Positions 21,991 to 32,913 of a DNA stretch of 64,000 nucleotides are shown in pieces. Below the pieces are notes generated by a model that was not told the origin of the DNA, did not search any database, and saw nothing but the letters and a program-made list of their open reading frames with translations. The translations under genes were made by a program, and so were the position numbers. Positions within the stretch are counted from its first letter, which is position 1; each line of letters begins with the position of its first letter. The stretch is from Haemonchus contortus (Eukaryota > Nematoda > Chromadorea > Rhabditida > Trichostrongylidae): contig LS997563.1 of assembly GCA_000469685.2 (NCBI GenBank), positions 32,483,968-32,547,967 of the forward strand. Reading direction: 5' to 3'.

Positions 21991-23237
21991 GGACAGCATT
22001 CAATTCTGAAGTTTCTCTTGCTTCTTCTACTGTCGCGTTGCTGAATAAACTCTTTTGCTTTTCTGTGCACTTGTCCATTCATTGTAGTCCAAAAATTACT
22101 CTTATGCAAAAAAAAGTAGTCATAAGTGTGCGAATGTCGGGAAGAGCAAAAAAATTTCATAGAAGCCTTGAGCATTCAGGGATATCTCCTTGAGCATCAA
22201 CACTCTGCATGAAATTGTTCAAAGAACTTTCGACGACTCCCTTCAAAAAGGCTCTCTCAAAAGCGTTGTTACAGAACCTTCACAATATTCAATCCACTTC
22301 TGAAACACCTGCAGCGACGGGCCAATAGGGAATGGGACAAGATCAACACAGCACATATAGTCCCTGCGAAACTCCGCTGACAAGGAGTGGCACAAGCGCC
22401 GGAATGGGCAGCTCCGAGGAACAAACGGCTCATTTCGGTCTCAAAAAAACCAAACATCAGAAAAAATAGATCAAGAAGAAAAGGGTGCGCGAATTAGACG
22501 ACTAGCACCCCCGGTAGGTAGAGCATTCTCAAAGTGGGAGGTAGTCAACGTAAATTCGTAACTTGGGTTCAACAGAATCTGAACACCAGAAAGAAATGGA
22601 AAGAGTGAGAAAGGACTCATGGGTGCTGGACATGCCTAAACTTTGCGAAGCTTCGCCTACGATGGGTGGGCGATTTGTGTTGAGTTCGGTATTCTATATT
22701 CTCCTGCCACCCGAAATGAACGCACCAGTTGATGCGTTCAATTCATGGATGGCAGAAGAATATCAAAACTTACTCCATCTTCCAAACTCACTACAGGCTA
22801 GGCTATGCATCGACTTTCGAAATTTGAAAGTTGGGAATGGATACCACTATACTTTGACTAACTCAAACAAGCTTCTATTACTTGTGAAGGTACCTCGTTC
22901 TATAAGATCGACAGTTCATCAGATACGTTTTTGACCATTTTTTGTGGAAACAGCCATAGTGAGCTAGGGAGAAAGATCGAAGGGCAGCGAGGTGGCTGAA
23001 TCGGGCAAATTCACTTTCCCGTCTCTCCCGCTTGTTGGGTCATTTTCTATTATCACCGCAGAACAAACTCCTCACATATAAAGAATCCTATAGGTATCCA
23101 AACTTTAGCCGATTGACTTCCTATTATACTACATAACTTATCCTGTGTGATGGACCGAACTGGTTAGACAGGTTCTTTTTTCTTCAACTTTTCAGTTGCA
23201 AAGTCTTCTTCATTGCGATTCCTTTATTGTTGACGTA

Positions 23238-23331
23238 GCCGAGAGAGAGGAAGAAAAAAAGAAAGAAGGAAAGAAAGAAAGAAAGAGAAAAAGAGAAAGA
23301 ACGAAAGAAAGAAAGAAGAAGAAGAAGAAGC
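23238..23331 (+). repeat. Homopurine (GAAA)n / (AAG)n microsatellite
   Basis: About 90 bases almost purely of A and G, in imperfect GAAA units ending in AAG repeats. The same tract is at about 48430-48523 in unit 2. Confidence 0.9.
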
Positions 23332-23396
23332 CGAAAAAACACAAAAGTGCAGATTGGTTCTGAATTACTAATTAGTGTAGAAGCTGAACCTGGTGC

Positions 23397-23477
23397 AATA
23401 CTGCTACCAATTCATGGTCAACCGACGGTTAGCGACGGATTGATCTGGTCGGTTGACCATGAACTAGTAGCAGTATT
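23397..23477. ncRNA. 81-nt near-perfect hairpin, candidate small-RNA precursor
   Basis: Two 30-nt arms pair at 28 of 30 positions (mismatches at arm positions 12 and 14) around a 21-nt loop. The pairing core is CATGGTCAACCGAC with GTCGGTTGACCATG. Size and shape fit a pre-miRNA. A tiny palindromic transposon is the main alternative. An identical copy lies at 48589-48669, but that region is near-identical throughout, so this is not evidence of selection. Confidence 0.4.
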
Positions 23478-24666
23478 TTATGTGAATGAACAACTACGAG
23501 AAAATAATCTGTAAATTTTTCTTCCTCATGTGCAGTGGATTCATTTTGTGCCACGACAAATTCGCTGCACGGTAGAAATCAGTTTCAGTTTTTACATTGA
23601 GGGCTACTGAATGGTTGATGTGAATTGTTCAGAAAAAAAATGGAAAATTGTTTGAAAAAGCAGCATGAAGTCTTGCCATCAGTCCTTTGTGAATTTGATA
23701 ATAAATACAGTCATTTGCTGTACCGATCGAACTTGACGCAAGTGAATTTTATTGCAGTAAACATTCTGTCTGTGCAATTCAACAAACTACTCCGAATCAT
23801 ACTGTAAAACAGGCTCAACATTACAACTCACTGACGGTCCAGTTATATACAGTAGAACGTCCCATGATGCAAACTACCTTTTGCTAGAATTCAAATGTTG
23901 CATTCAAGAGTAGGCCAACGAAAAATGCTCGACCTATGAAAAAAGAAATTCCAATTGACAAGCCTGATCAGAACGGCTTTTGCTCAATGAATGGAAATAG
24001 AGACTAGTGAAAAAGGATAGTGGAGAACAAAACCGCGATATGTCAGCCCTCTACCGCGTGCCATGCTTTTCGCATCCAATCGCGTGCATCAGCGCGCTGT
24101 GAGGAGGGTGATCCGATCAACCAGTGGAATATTGTGATGACTACCGCGAAACCAGCGCCAACTATGTAATTGGAATTCATGTACGAAAAGTGCCACCACA
24201 ATATCGCGTAGATCCCAAGAGCTAAGGGTGACCCACATCGGTTTTGGTTCGAATCAACAGCAAGCATGCCTGCACTCGAAACTTCTAATCATCCAGTTTC
24301 TCGATATTGTTACTCTGAAAATGTAAAACATTCATCCGACACCTCTTCAGTATATTCACATAAGTCATTCGGCTATGACTGGAGATACTCTTCGAATGAG
24401 TGGTTTGAGAGATTCGTGAAATTCATTTTGCTCCAGCCTATCGTGGTACATGTGACAACAAAGGCGATTTCTTCTTTTTAACCGACTGGTCCAAAAATAT
24501 TTGCTCCTAGAAAGAGTTTCAGTGTCAACGTTATACACACTCGCTCGCACATCGCTCAAAGTAGGAAGAACGGAAGATATATTCATGGCAGTGGCAGAGG
24601 GATATACTTGCCACCCAGGAAATCACTGTTCAGCGTGGTACGTTAAAAAACAGCAGTTTGAGAGTG

Positions 24667-24752
24667 TGTCGGTTGTCTGTGTCGGTGTGTGTTGAAGCGG
24701 AAATTCATAACTCCTGTTCTTGTGAAGCGTTCAAATTTGATAGGGAAACAAG
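24667..24752 (+). repeat. Fragment related to the Helitron repeat
   Basis: A TGTGT-rich stretch, then GCGGAAATTCATAACTCCTG and a CGTTCAAATTTGATAGG block, matching part of the 128-bp unit in the Helitron at 49545-51466. The same arrangement (GT-rich, then this block) is seen at 6205-6340. Also at 51783-51867. Confidence 0.5.
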
Positions 24753-26062
24753 TATTGTGCCAGATATATTGCGTTAATCACATCTTCCTCAGCACCTTAT
24801 TCACTGCAGTAACAGCTGCGATATCTCGTTTTATCCAATAATTTCGCACTTCTTTTGTTGCTACACAAGCAGAAGAAATTTCAATGAAAACTAAGGAGTC
24901 ATATATGCTGAGGCGCAAAATCACAATGATTCCATTCAAATGAAAGTGCTGTCTTCCCATAGAGCGTGTTTGTAGCATGTTCTCAAAGGGATCTAGAAAT
25001 ACAATCTCATCGTTCCTGGCTATCTTTGACTGTGGTCAATCTGAAATTCTACTGTACGAGATTTCAAGGTTCCTCTTCAGGTAGTGGATTAATCCTGCCT
25101 TCTCGATCACATCTTCTCGTAACCTGGAAACCTCGTGAACTCCAATTTGCTCTCAGTCAGAACTGGAAGCCATTCATCACTGAACTCCTAGTAACCACTT
25201 CTAGTTCCTAGGCAAAACTCATGTGTGCAAGGAAACAAAGATTCGGAGTTAATTGAATACGGCAAAATCATCTCAATTGGAAGAGATTTGCCATTAATCA
25301 TTTATGCTCTTCACCACTCCCTTTCACTAACCCGTGGAGCGAATTTCACGTGAAAGAGGATGGAAAAGTATCCATGAGTTCATGTACCCTGAAGTTTTGT
25401 AATGTGTGGGATGCATATATAACTGCTATAAATAGATCTGAGATTGCAATCGTAAGTTTCATCCTGGAAATCATCGACTGTGGTCAATCTGTACTCCGGC
25501 TATAAGAAATTTTAATGCTTCCCTCACGAGATTTGGCCTATCAGTAATGTCCCTTGATCACCGCTCTTCGTATAACCAAAAAACCTACAGTGCTTCAATT
25601 CACTCCAAGTAGAAGTTGATGATAATCCATCATTGACATACAAATTTCAGAGCAACAACTGGGCAAATTCTTCGATTGAAGATGAAAACAAATATGTGAC
25701 CCATTTCATTATGGAACTGTCTACCAGTAGGCTCCAAGGTTTATTGACTATGAGAGGGTTTCTCGGACTGTGAGTTACAAGGGATGGTATGGAGGCGAAA
25801 CGAACCAATTCTTGTTAAACGTCTTCTCTTCTATGTTAGCCTAAGGCCTTTTGTCTCTCTCTAATTGGTCAACATGATAGTTTCGGGCAGTATTCAAAAA
25901 TTCTCATATCATTCGGTCTTGATTTGAAGCCATTTAGCCATTATTCTTTGACCAATCGTGACTTTGAAAGCAACGACGATAACTTTGGAGGAGGTATGGT
26001 CTTCTTTGCAGAGCTCTTCCAGATTCATACAAAATGCTTTCACCTCCTTGGATGGATATGTA

Positions 26063-26588
26063 CAGTAGCGCTCAAAAGTCTTCGGTGAAGTGCTTTGACG
26101 CTTTTTCGTTCATAACTTCTTTCTTAGTAGACAAATCGCGCAAAATATGGATGTGTCTAACTAGAGCATATTTCACCCTACCCAACCCTATTTCACTGCA
26201 AAGCTGCAATGTCCACAAGTAGAGTAAGGTGTTTGTTACGGTAGCACATTTTGGTGAAACTAAAGTTGTTGGCGTCTGCACTTATTCGCACCGTATATGC
26301 GTTTTCCTCATCTATTGTGTTCGGCATTACCGCTCGTACACTTTAGACATGACAAAAGATAAAGAGATTCTAGAAGGACCATCACCTGTATTTTCAGTCG
26401 ATTTTGAGTTCATGCCCTATGCAATATCTGGAACATGATCAGATTGCAGATTAATAGTGATAAATATTCACAATGCCCTAACGCTCCAAATATAGAAATT
26501 TCGCATGAGTAGATCCAGTAGGAAAGGAGTTACGACTGGGAAGTCCGGCTGAGGAGCCCTTTCACCGAAGACTTATGAGCACTACTGT
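26063..26588. mobile_element. 526-bp Tc1/mariner-type MITE
   Basis: Inverted termini begin CAGTAGCGCTCAAAAGTCTT and, on the other strand, CAGTAGTGCTCATAAGTCTT, continuing to CGGTGAA. It is flanked by TA at 26061-26062 and 26589-26590. Unit 2 has the uninterrupted site (ATATGTATGTAAGG near 53168-53181) with a single TA. No transposase is encoded, so it would depend on a mariner-type enzyme elsewhere. Confidence 0.9.
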
Positions 26589-26939
26589 ATGTAAGGGTGC
26601 AGAGGGTGTAAGTAAATGCGACGCAACAGTAAAAGGGAGTTTGGAGAGAAAATCCTCAATGAAGAAGATCTCTGCAACAACAAATGGGAACCTGAAATGA
26701 CTTCCTATTTTGTTACTCTGCGAAGTGATTCTAGTTTGGATTCCCGGTGCGCTTCATCGCTCGATGAGATTTCAAGCTATTTTATTTTCTCACTTGAATT
26801 GTCAAAAGTCAAAAATGAAATAAGTTAAAGCCAAAATGAAAAATTTGAATCAATAAGTTCCTTACGCTCCTGTACCAAATAGTCTTTACGGTGCAACATT
26901 CATTTTATCTAGCCTTTCGACAAACTGCTTAACCGCTCG

Positions 26940-27314
26940 ACGTTAGTGAAAAAGCCGCGATTGGCTAAATGGTACTCCAAAACAAGCAACGTCCACTGTT
27001 CGTCGGTCTGACTGCAACTACTTAAGAGTTCGCCTGCGTCAAGCGTGATATGATCAGTAATACCCTAAGGTTTCGATATGCTTCTAGATTTTCGGGAGAG
27101 ACGAACATAAACAAAAAAATCAATGTTCTATCAGTGGAACAAAAACTTGTTCGGCACAAAGGCGTTGAATATTCATAAGGCTGCAAATGCCCAGGTTTCA
27201 GAAAAGGTGAACGTGGAAAGTATTCTCAAAGTAGTAAAACTAAAACCAGATTCTCAAAATATTTTCCAAGACCCTGCTGCCCTTATCACGGCAGTGGTGG
27301 TTGCGAAATATTAG
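26940..27314 (+). pseudogene. Broken twin of the 114-aa ORF at 53556-53900
   Basis: Aligns with 53556-53900 at about 95%, but has an in-frame TAA where unit 2 has TAC and an extra base before the KNLFGTK segment. Only the last 50 or so codons remain open in the matching frame. Differences in the preserved frame are mostly synonymous or conservative (Asp/Asn, Val/Ile), suggesting a past protein-coding exon. Function unrecognised. Confidence 0.4.
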
Positions 27315-28366
27315 TTCATCTGCAGTGTTTGCACTTCAGGAAATGTTGTTGTAACCAACGAGCAAGGCAACAACATCATCAAAATCATTCACTCGACACT
27401 CTCTTACTGGACTTGAGCAGAACAAGATCTCAGTGCTATACTTTGTGAGAGATCCCACTGAGTAATCATTTTTCCTCAATAATCCCTCTTCCTAAAATGC
27501 TTTGATTCGCTCTCAGTTGAAATTGGTTGCCATCACTTGTCAACGACCCTTCCTCTATTATGCAAGCGCACGAGTAAACCAGCACAAGTTGGAAGTCTGC
27601 TGTGACGGCAAGGACTGCCCCTAGTTGAAAAGATTTGTCTCTCACCATCGAAACCCCGACCCCGCCTCAAACACCACTTCATAAAGCGACTTCTACGCGA
27701 AGGAGGCTGTGAGGTAAGTTTATAAGATCTTGTACGGTTTACCCTTTGCGCTTCCCCATTGGTAAGATGTGGAATAGATATATGATTGCTCTGAAGAAAG
27801 CAATCATACAAGTCTGACAGTTCAGAGTAAATTTCATCGCAATCTCCTCGATGAACCTAGCAAAGACTATTTCGCGTGTCCCGTGCACTCCTTTTTTACG
27901 CAATCCACTGTAGTCATTTCAACCACTGCAAAATTCAAGTGATCTGCGGTCTTGCTATTGTTGTAGCTTGGCATTCGAGGGCAATAAATAAATAAATCAT
28001 CTAGTTTCACGTTACTGTCAAAGGACTTGTGCTATACAGGCACTGATCCCCTCACTACCGACACCACGCTCTCTCTCGCCTTTGTAGTGGCTTATATACC
28101 GTGGTTTATCAACACTAACAACTGCGAAGTTTTGGGCCGGTCAGCCAAATTGACAGAGGACCGGCAAGCTTTTCTTAATATAACTTGTACGTGATCGAGT
28201 TCCCTCTCATGCCGAAATTTTGTCAATAATTCGCCAATCTTGTGAGACTTTCGGATCGCGCGTTCCGGCGAAGTAATAGCAGTTTACGAAACATCAGGTC
28301 AAAGAATAATTTGGTGGCATAATATAGCGATTGATTGATCTGGAATTACACTACAATCTTTTGCAG

Positions 28367-28498
28367 TAGTGGTACTTCAATGGAATTCCGAAATAACATT
28401 TAGATTTCCAAGTTTCGAATGTATTCATCAATTCAGAGATGAAGGTCATTCGTGGAAACCTGGTTTTACCACTTTCGGCGTTTCTCATCCTTATGCAG
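28367..28498 (+). CDS. Candidate coding exon, unknown protein (unit 1)
   Basis: 132 nt between the acceptor CTTTTGCAG and the donor GTATGT. The open frame encodes about 43 residues containing QWNSEITFRFPSFEC and WKPGFTTFGVSHPY. Against unit 2 (54953-55084), about half of the substitutions are synonymous third-position changes in this frame, better than in the overlapping frame at 28439 that looks like a signal peptide. Neighbouring exons were not found and no domain is recognised. Confidence 0.4.
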
Positions 28499-28920
28499 GT
28501 ATGTATGATCATTATAGACATTCAAATGTGCGCGCATGGGAATCGTTCACTGATCTTAACTCAGTGTGTTATCGATAGCCAAAGGGTTTTATTAGAAAAG
28601 CTCATGAAGATTAATCCGATTTCCAGAAAGCTTGTTTATCGCATCACAGTAAAATGGTTCACTTAAGCGAGAACCTCAAAAAATCGAAGCTACTTTTTGA
28701 AAATTTGGGAGCAGAGTCCAGTTCAAAGAACAGTACCACGCCAATGAAGTCGAAGGCAGTCTTTTGGCTTTAGTCAAACCCTCCCGTGTATACGAACAGT
28801 CGTGGCGGTTGACTGCAAATGTGAGTTATGCAATGTTCCCATGGCCGGCTAAGATCAAACTAGGTGCTTCTGTCTTCTGACGAGTCTGGTATCATTCGAT
28901 CGAGGAGTGGAGGGTTGGCT

Positions 28921-29001
28921 GGTCTGGGCGAGTACCAACCCGCCTTCGTCCCCTGTACGAGATACGGTTAAGCACAACTAACCACTACGCCATCTTTGAC
29001 C
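28921..29001 (-). repeat. tRNA-like (SINE-like) sequence
   Basis: The minus strand carries a perfect A-box pattern, TGGCGTAGTGG (TRGCNNAGYGG), and about 45-50 bases later a weak B-box-like GGTTGGTACTC in a possible T-arm. The acceptor stem does not pair, so it is not a functional tRNA. The copy at 55505-55585 has TAGCATAGTGG, which also fits the A-box. Confidence 0.3.
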
Positions 29002-29101
29002 TCACCACATTGCATAAAATGCTGGTTGATGCCAATTCTGACGAGAGTGAATAGTATCACATTCCATTATAGACGCAACAATGCCGAGCTCATTAATTCA
29101 A

Positions 29102-29419
29102 CTAGCCCCCTATTTTCGTCTGATAGCCGAACTCAACGTCCATAGAAAACTGCTTCAAATTCAGTATCGGAAGAGCGGAAGAAGGTCGAACAGCTCCAGC
29201 GGGACCGAAAGGGATGAGCGAAGTAGAGGACTGATCGAGTTCAACATATCGGCCCACGCTCTTCACGAAAACTTGCAATTTCAGCGGCCTCTTATTTGCG
29301 ATGGACTTGAAAGTCACCTCGACGACTGCTCCATAGTGAGAAAGACCACTTCTTCTCAAATCAAAATTATCGCCTGACCTTCTCGACGAAATTCTGCACG
29401 GGTTGAACCGTCGTGAGGA
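29102..29419 (-). CDS. Candidate minus-strand coding exon, unknown protein (unit 1)
   Basis: About 105 codons open from after a TAA at 29420-29422 to a stop at 29102. It contains LRRSGLSHYGAVVEVTF, KLQVFVKSVGRYVELDQSS and ALPILNLKQFSMDVEFG. Compared with 55687-56004, about seven of nine substitutions are synonymous in this frame, while the plus-strand ORF over the same bases (29081-29377) takes mostly replacements. No ATG or domain is evident. It could be an exon of a gene or a relic of an element. Confidence 0.35.
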   Translation of the reverse strand, partial: SSRRFNPCRISSRRSGDNFDLRRSGLSHYGAVVEVTFKSIANKRPLKLQVFVKSVGRYVELDQSSTSLIPFGPAGAVRPSSALPILNLKQFSMDVEFGYQTKIGG

Positions 29420-30189
29420 TTAGGGAACGAAGCTTCAAAGGCAAAGTTCACGACAAAAATGGTTTATGACATTTCCGAAAGGGATGAATTCGAGGCCCTC
29501 TCGTATAACGTATCTGAAATCGGCCTAATTAGGGTGTTACGAAAATTCAGAGATTGTACCATGTGTGTCCACCGGAACGAGTTCCACCGGCACTGTAGAG
29601 GCTGCACCATTCACAAGGGAACCAATGTAGAAAGTTCAAACAACTTACCTTGGTCTATAGTGACATAAAAGGTAGCCCTGGACAGTTTCATTCTGATTTA
29701 GTCAGCTCTTTGCGCAATTGCAACAACTGGAATCTCGTCCAAATCACCCTTTCATGCTATTTCCGTCATGGTAATCTCGTCCAATCCCTACTTCCCCTAC
29801 TTTTAAGCAGCCATATTTCTCTCGGAATCGTTTTCTTTTTCTCGCTCCCTTCACTACAGAAGAGCCATTCTTAAGTACTTCCGCTTTTCGAATGAAAAAA
29901 GGCACTTCAAAATTATTGCGATCTCTGCTTTTAAAACTGTCCATGAATAAATAAATATATAAAATTAGAATTAAGATTTTCTCACAATTTTAAGGAGATA
30001 CCGCGTCGACAGCATCGATGATAATACCAAAGAATACAACCGGCTCCCCGAACATGTTCGCGATTGTGCCAGAAAAAGTTTGCAGAAGGTCTGCATATTC
30101 TCAGGAGAAACGTTTCTCTCAAGAGAAAGAAATCCGTGAGCTGATACGCTCGCGTTAAATCGCGTTAACTACAAGCACTATCAGTTGAC

Positions 30190-30560
30190 TTCTCACCTTG
30201 CTAAACTATGCAAAAAACGATAAAGGAAGGTCTGAAGGAGAGAAAAGGTGCTGCCTTGAGCCAAGCCAAGAATGCAAGAGCAGCTAGGCCCCTTGCCTAC
30301 TGCAAAAACGAGATGACTCCCCTTGGTCTTCTGACCGAATAGTCACTGCATCTCGAAGAGCAAGAGGAATCTCATCGGCGGCTTCTTTTTGGATCAGAAT
30401 ACAGAATACTAGATGGAGAACAGCCACGACTACTGACCTTCACTTATTCACAAAGAAGTTGTTGTCAACGTGGAGAGAAGAGTTCGGCAGTACGATATCA
30501 ATTCGCTCAATCTCTTACCAAGGAGGGATAGTCTACTTACCTTGGACTTAGGATGGAGAC
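30190..30560 (+). pseudogene. RTE relic (second subfamily), 5' part
   Basis: Degenerate plus-strand frames read LAKLCKK, a LKERKGA-type block and a KNEMTPL block, the region between endonuclease and RT in a family of nematode RTE elements that differs from the intact one at 17171. Stops are frequent. The 3' part of the same relic is at 31440-32340, and a mariner relic separates the two. Confidence 0.5.
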
Positions 30561-30719
30561 CCATATCAACCGATAGAGTTTTGAATGCTGCTTACAAATA
30601 TGAGAGTTGAAACTGCAAAATGGCTTTCGTAAAAAAATTATGGGCCTTCATAGGCGGAAGATGCAAGTTAGCTTCCGCCACAGTCGAGATTTTCGCATTG
30701 GGTTTTTTCGTAATTAGAG

Positions 30720-31115
30720 ACTTTCAAAACCTTTACTGACAATTGTTTGAGTGAATGCATTGTTTCTGCTTTCATTTGCGCCCTGCTTCTCTTCAACCAG
30801 AGACGAAACATTTATTTGCCTTAAGATTGAACAACTTCTGGCCATGAGTGTCGCAAAGGGGCTGTTCTCTTTTGGCGACACTGCCGCTTCCTCACAGGGA
30901 TATCGTGGAGAAACCACTTCTCATCTCCAGTAATCATAGAGTCGAGAAAGTGCAACTTCTTCGGGAAGGTGAGGGGAGAAGTGCAGGTGGCCACCCTCCC
31001 CGAGAGGTCATAAGCGGACAGTCCATGTGGGACTCATCGACAAAGCTTTGCTACTCTGCCGAGCTGTTCCAGTACACGTTCAATCGTCGATTGACTATAG
31101 CCGGCCGAGCATAGT
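30720..31115 (-). pseudogene. Mariner transposase relic, central part (unit 1)
   Basis: A minus-strand counterpart of the better preserved copy at 57500-58064. It covers the middle of the transposase, including the ITGDE catalytic block region, but its N-terminal part has been replaced by unrelated sequence at about 31127-31370. Confidence 0.5.
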
Positions 31116-31439
31116 CGCTATTACCTTTTATTTGTGATCTCAGTTATATTTTTGATTTTTGCTAAGTGTGCACACACTTTTGAAACAAAGGAACATTTTT
31201 TCTTTAAAAGAAATTGTGTTAGCAGTTACGATGTTTCCTAAGAGAATGTGTTCGTAGGTTATCGTACACAAGGAATTCAATGGTGAAGGTCCCGGATTAC
31301 AGAAAGCAAGGTATTTCCAAAACAACAAAATGTTGGGCGTGCACATACAAAACTTTTGAAACGCACTGTTTAATGCTCAATCTGCCTCTTATTTGCAATC
31401 TGTAGATTTTCCACATGAATGAACTCTGGAATAACTGGC

Positions 31440-32340
31440 AGAATACTGGATGAAGGACAGCCGCAACTTCATTTCTGGGATTTCGCCATTCAACAAGGAA
31501 TTATGTAGTTGGCTACCGTCCCTTGGAATGGGAAGGCTTGAGAGTGATGTTCGACCGCCGCTATTTGCATCATCTGCGTTTCGCAGACGTCGCAGAGCGA
31601 GTATTGAGCAAAAGAAGAGAGCGCTACTTCGATTTGACAATGCTTGCGAAAAGATTGGCTTGCGTAAGCTTAATGAAGACGGTGTATAAGACGATAAGGA
31701 ACGGATCTGTACCTGATGCTCCTTTTACGCTACCCCAAACGCTCTGGCGTTGTGAACCTAGGTGAAAGTCAACATGATGACCCAGCTCCGGAGCTGAGTA
31801 GAAGGAAACGCACCGCCTAGGGAGCATTCAAGAATACCGAGGAAGTCTTAAAGTAGTCAGAGAACATCCGGCTATGCGCTCACCTTTTCGACCCTTATGT
31901 ATTTCCTTCTTTGACTTATGCATCGGACCCTACATTCAGCGTTATTCAAGGCGCTGTGAAAAGGACGATACTCGAAATTTCCCAGTACACGGTGCAAGGG
32001 TGAGTCCCTAGCTTCCAGCTCAGTCGACGGACGAGGATCAGGGCTGAAAAGGAATCAAATATTAGGCGGGCCGGACACGTTATGTGATATCATGATGACC
32101 GCTGGGCCAGGGCGGGCGGGGCGTGCATCCCTCGGGCCGCCAATGCGATGGTCATATTTCTTCGCGAAAGCTCCGAACGAAAGGAGTGCTATGCCTCGTG
32201 TCACTCGAGCGAGGACGATCTACTATGTAGACCACTCTGGCTTGTGACAGGGACAAATGGGAACACCACTGGTCCCGCTTGAGGAAATCGATGATAAACG
32301 GTGGGACAGGTGAAGTCTAGTATTGACAAATGATATGAAC
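31440..32340 (+). pseudogene. RTE relic (second subfamily), 3' RT part
   Basis: Degenerate match to the RT and C-terminal region of a nematode RTE family. It includes LEWEGLRVMFDRRYLHHLRFAD (split by frames; the YADD-equivalent FAD block is partly lost), FDNACEKIGL, DAPFTL, a PALTYAS-like stretch and a C-terminal RRAGHVM..DDRWARA block. Frameshifts and stops throughout. Confidence 0.65.
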
Positions 32341-32913
32341 CAGTAATTACCTGGCCTCTGATAACATATGAAGTCCAGAAAGGAGCCCAAGCACTTATTC
32401 CATCCAAAGCACAGAAAGACAAGCGAGCGAATCGTACTGCATGGAAAATTTTCTCGAGGCAGACGTAATCACTTTGTTTCATTGACTACTTAAGGCCATG
32501 GCAGTCAACGTGAATAAATCGCCGTGTCGAGCTCCAGCAGGCTTTAGGGGCATTATCTGAGTACACCTTACCCATATGGCAAAAAGAACAGGGAAGACGG
32601 TGCTGCGAAATTACAAGAAGCTGCATTTTCAGATACCATCCCGTTCCAGTGCGTGCTATTCTCTGTTGATCACCATACTCATCTCAGTTTTTTTCATGTT
32701 ATAGTCCAAAAGTTGATCTGAATCGGTTCAAGGGTTTTAGATGACGGTAGAATATTAGACATTCAATCATCATTTTCTTGTGGCTCTTTCGATTTCGATA
32801 CAAGATTTGATTAGCTTCAAGTACCCCGTCTACAATCGAGGGTCGTAATTCGATCCAGTGGTTTTGCATGCCATGAAGCTGTGAAAGAACTTCAGAATCA
32901 ATTCGTTTTTCAG

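Larger units (their letters stand above)
22000..24352. other. Downstream of PAN-like copy A: unrecognised ORFs, homopurine tract, hairpin
   Basis: Duplicated nearly identically at 47192-49544. It holds an open frame of 123 codons at 22563-22934 (plus) and one of 74 codons at 24043-24267 (minus). The latter has two hydrophobic segments (LALGIYAILWWHF and VGAGFAVVITIFHWLIG) and an in-frame TGCAG acceptor-like site upstream. I recognise neither, and the near-zero divergence between units gives no coding test. Confidence 0.3.

Noticed and set aside
28921..29001. Functional tRNA gene
   Set aside because: The A-box fits but the acceptor arms do not pair and the B-box is poor; treated as SINE-like.
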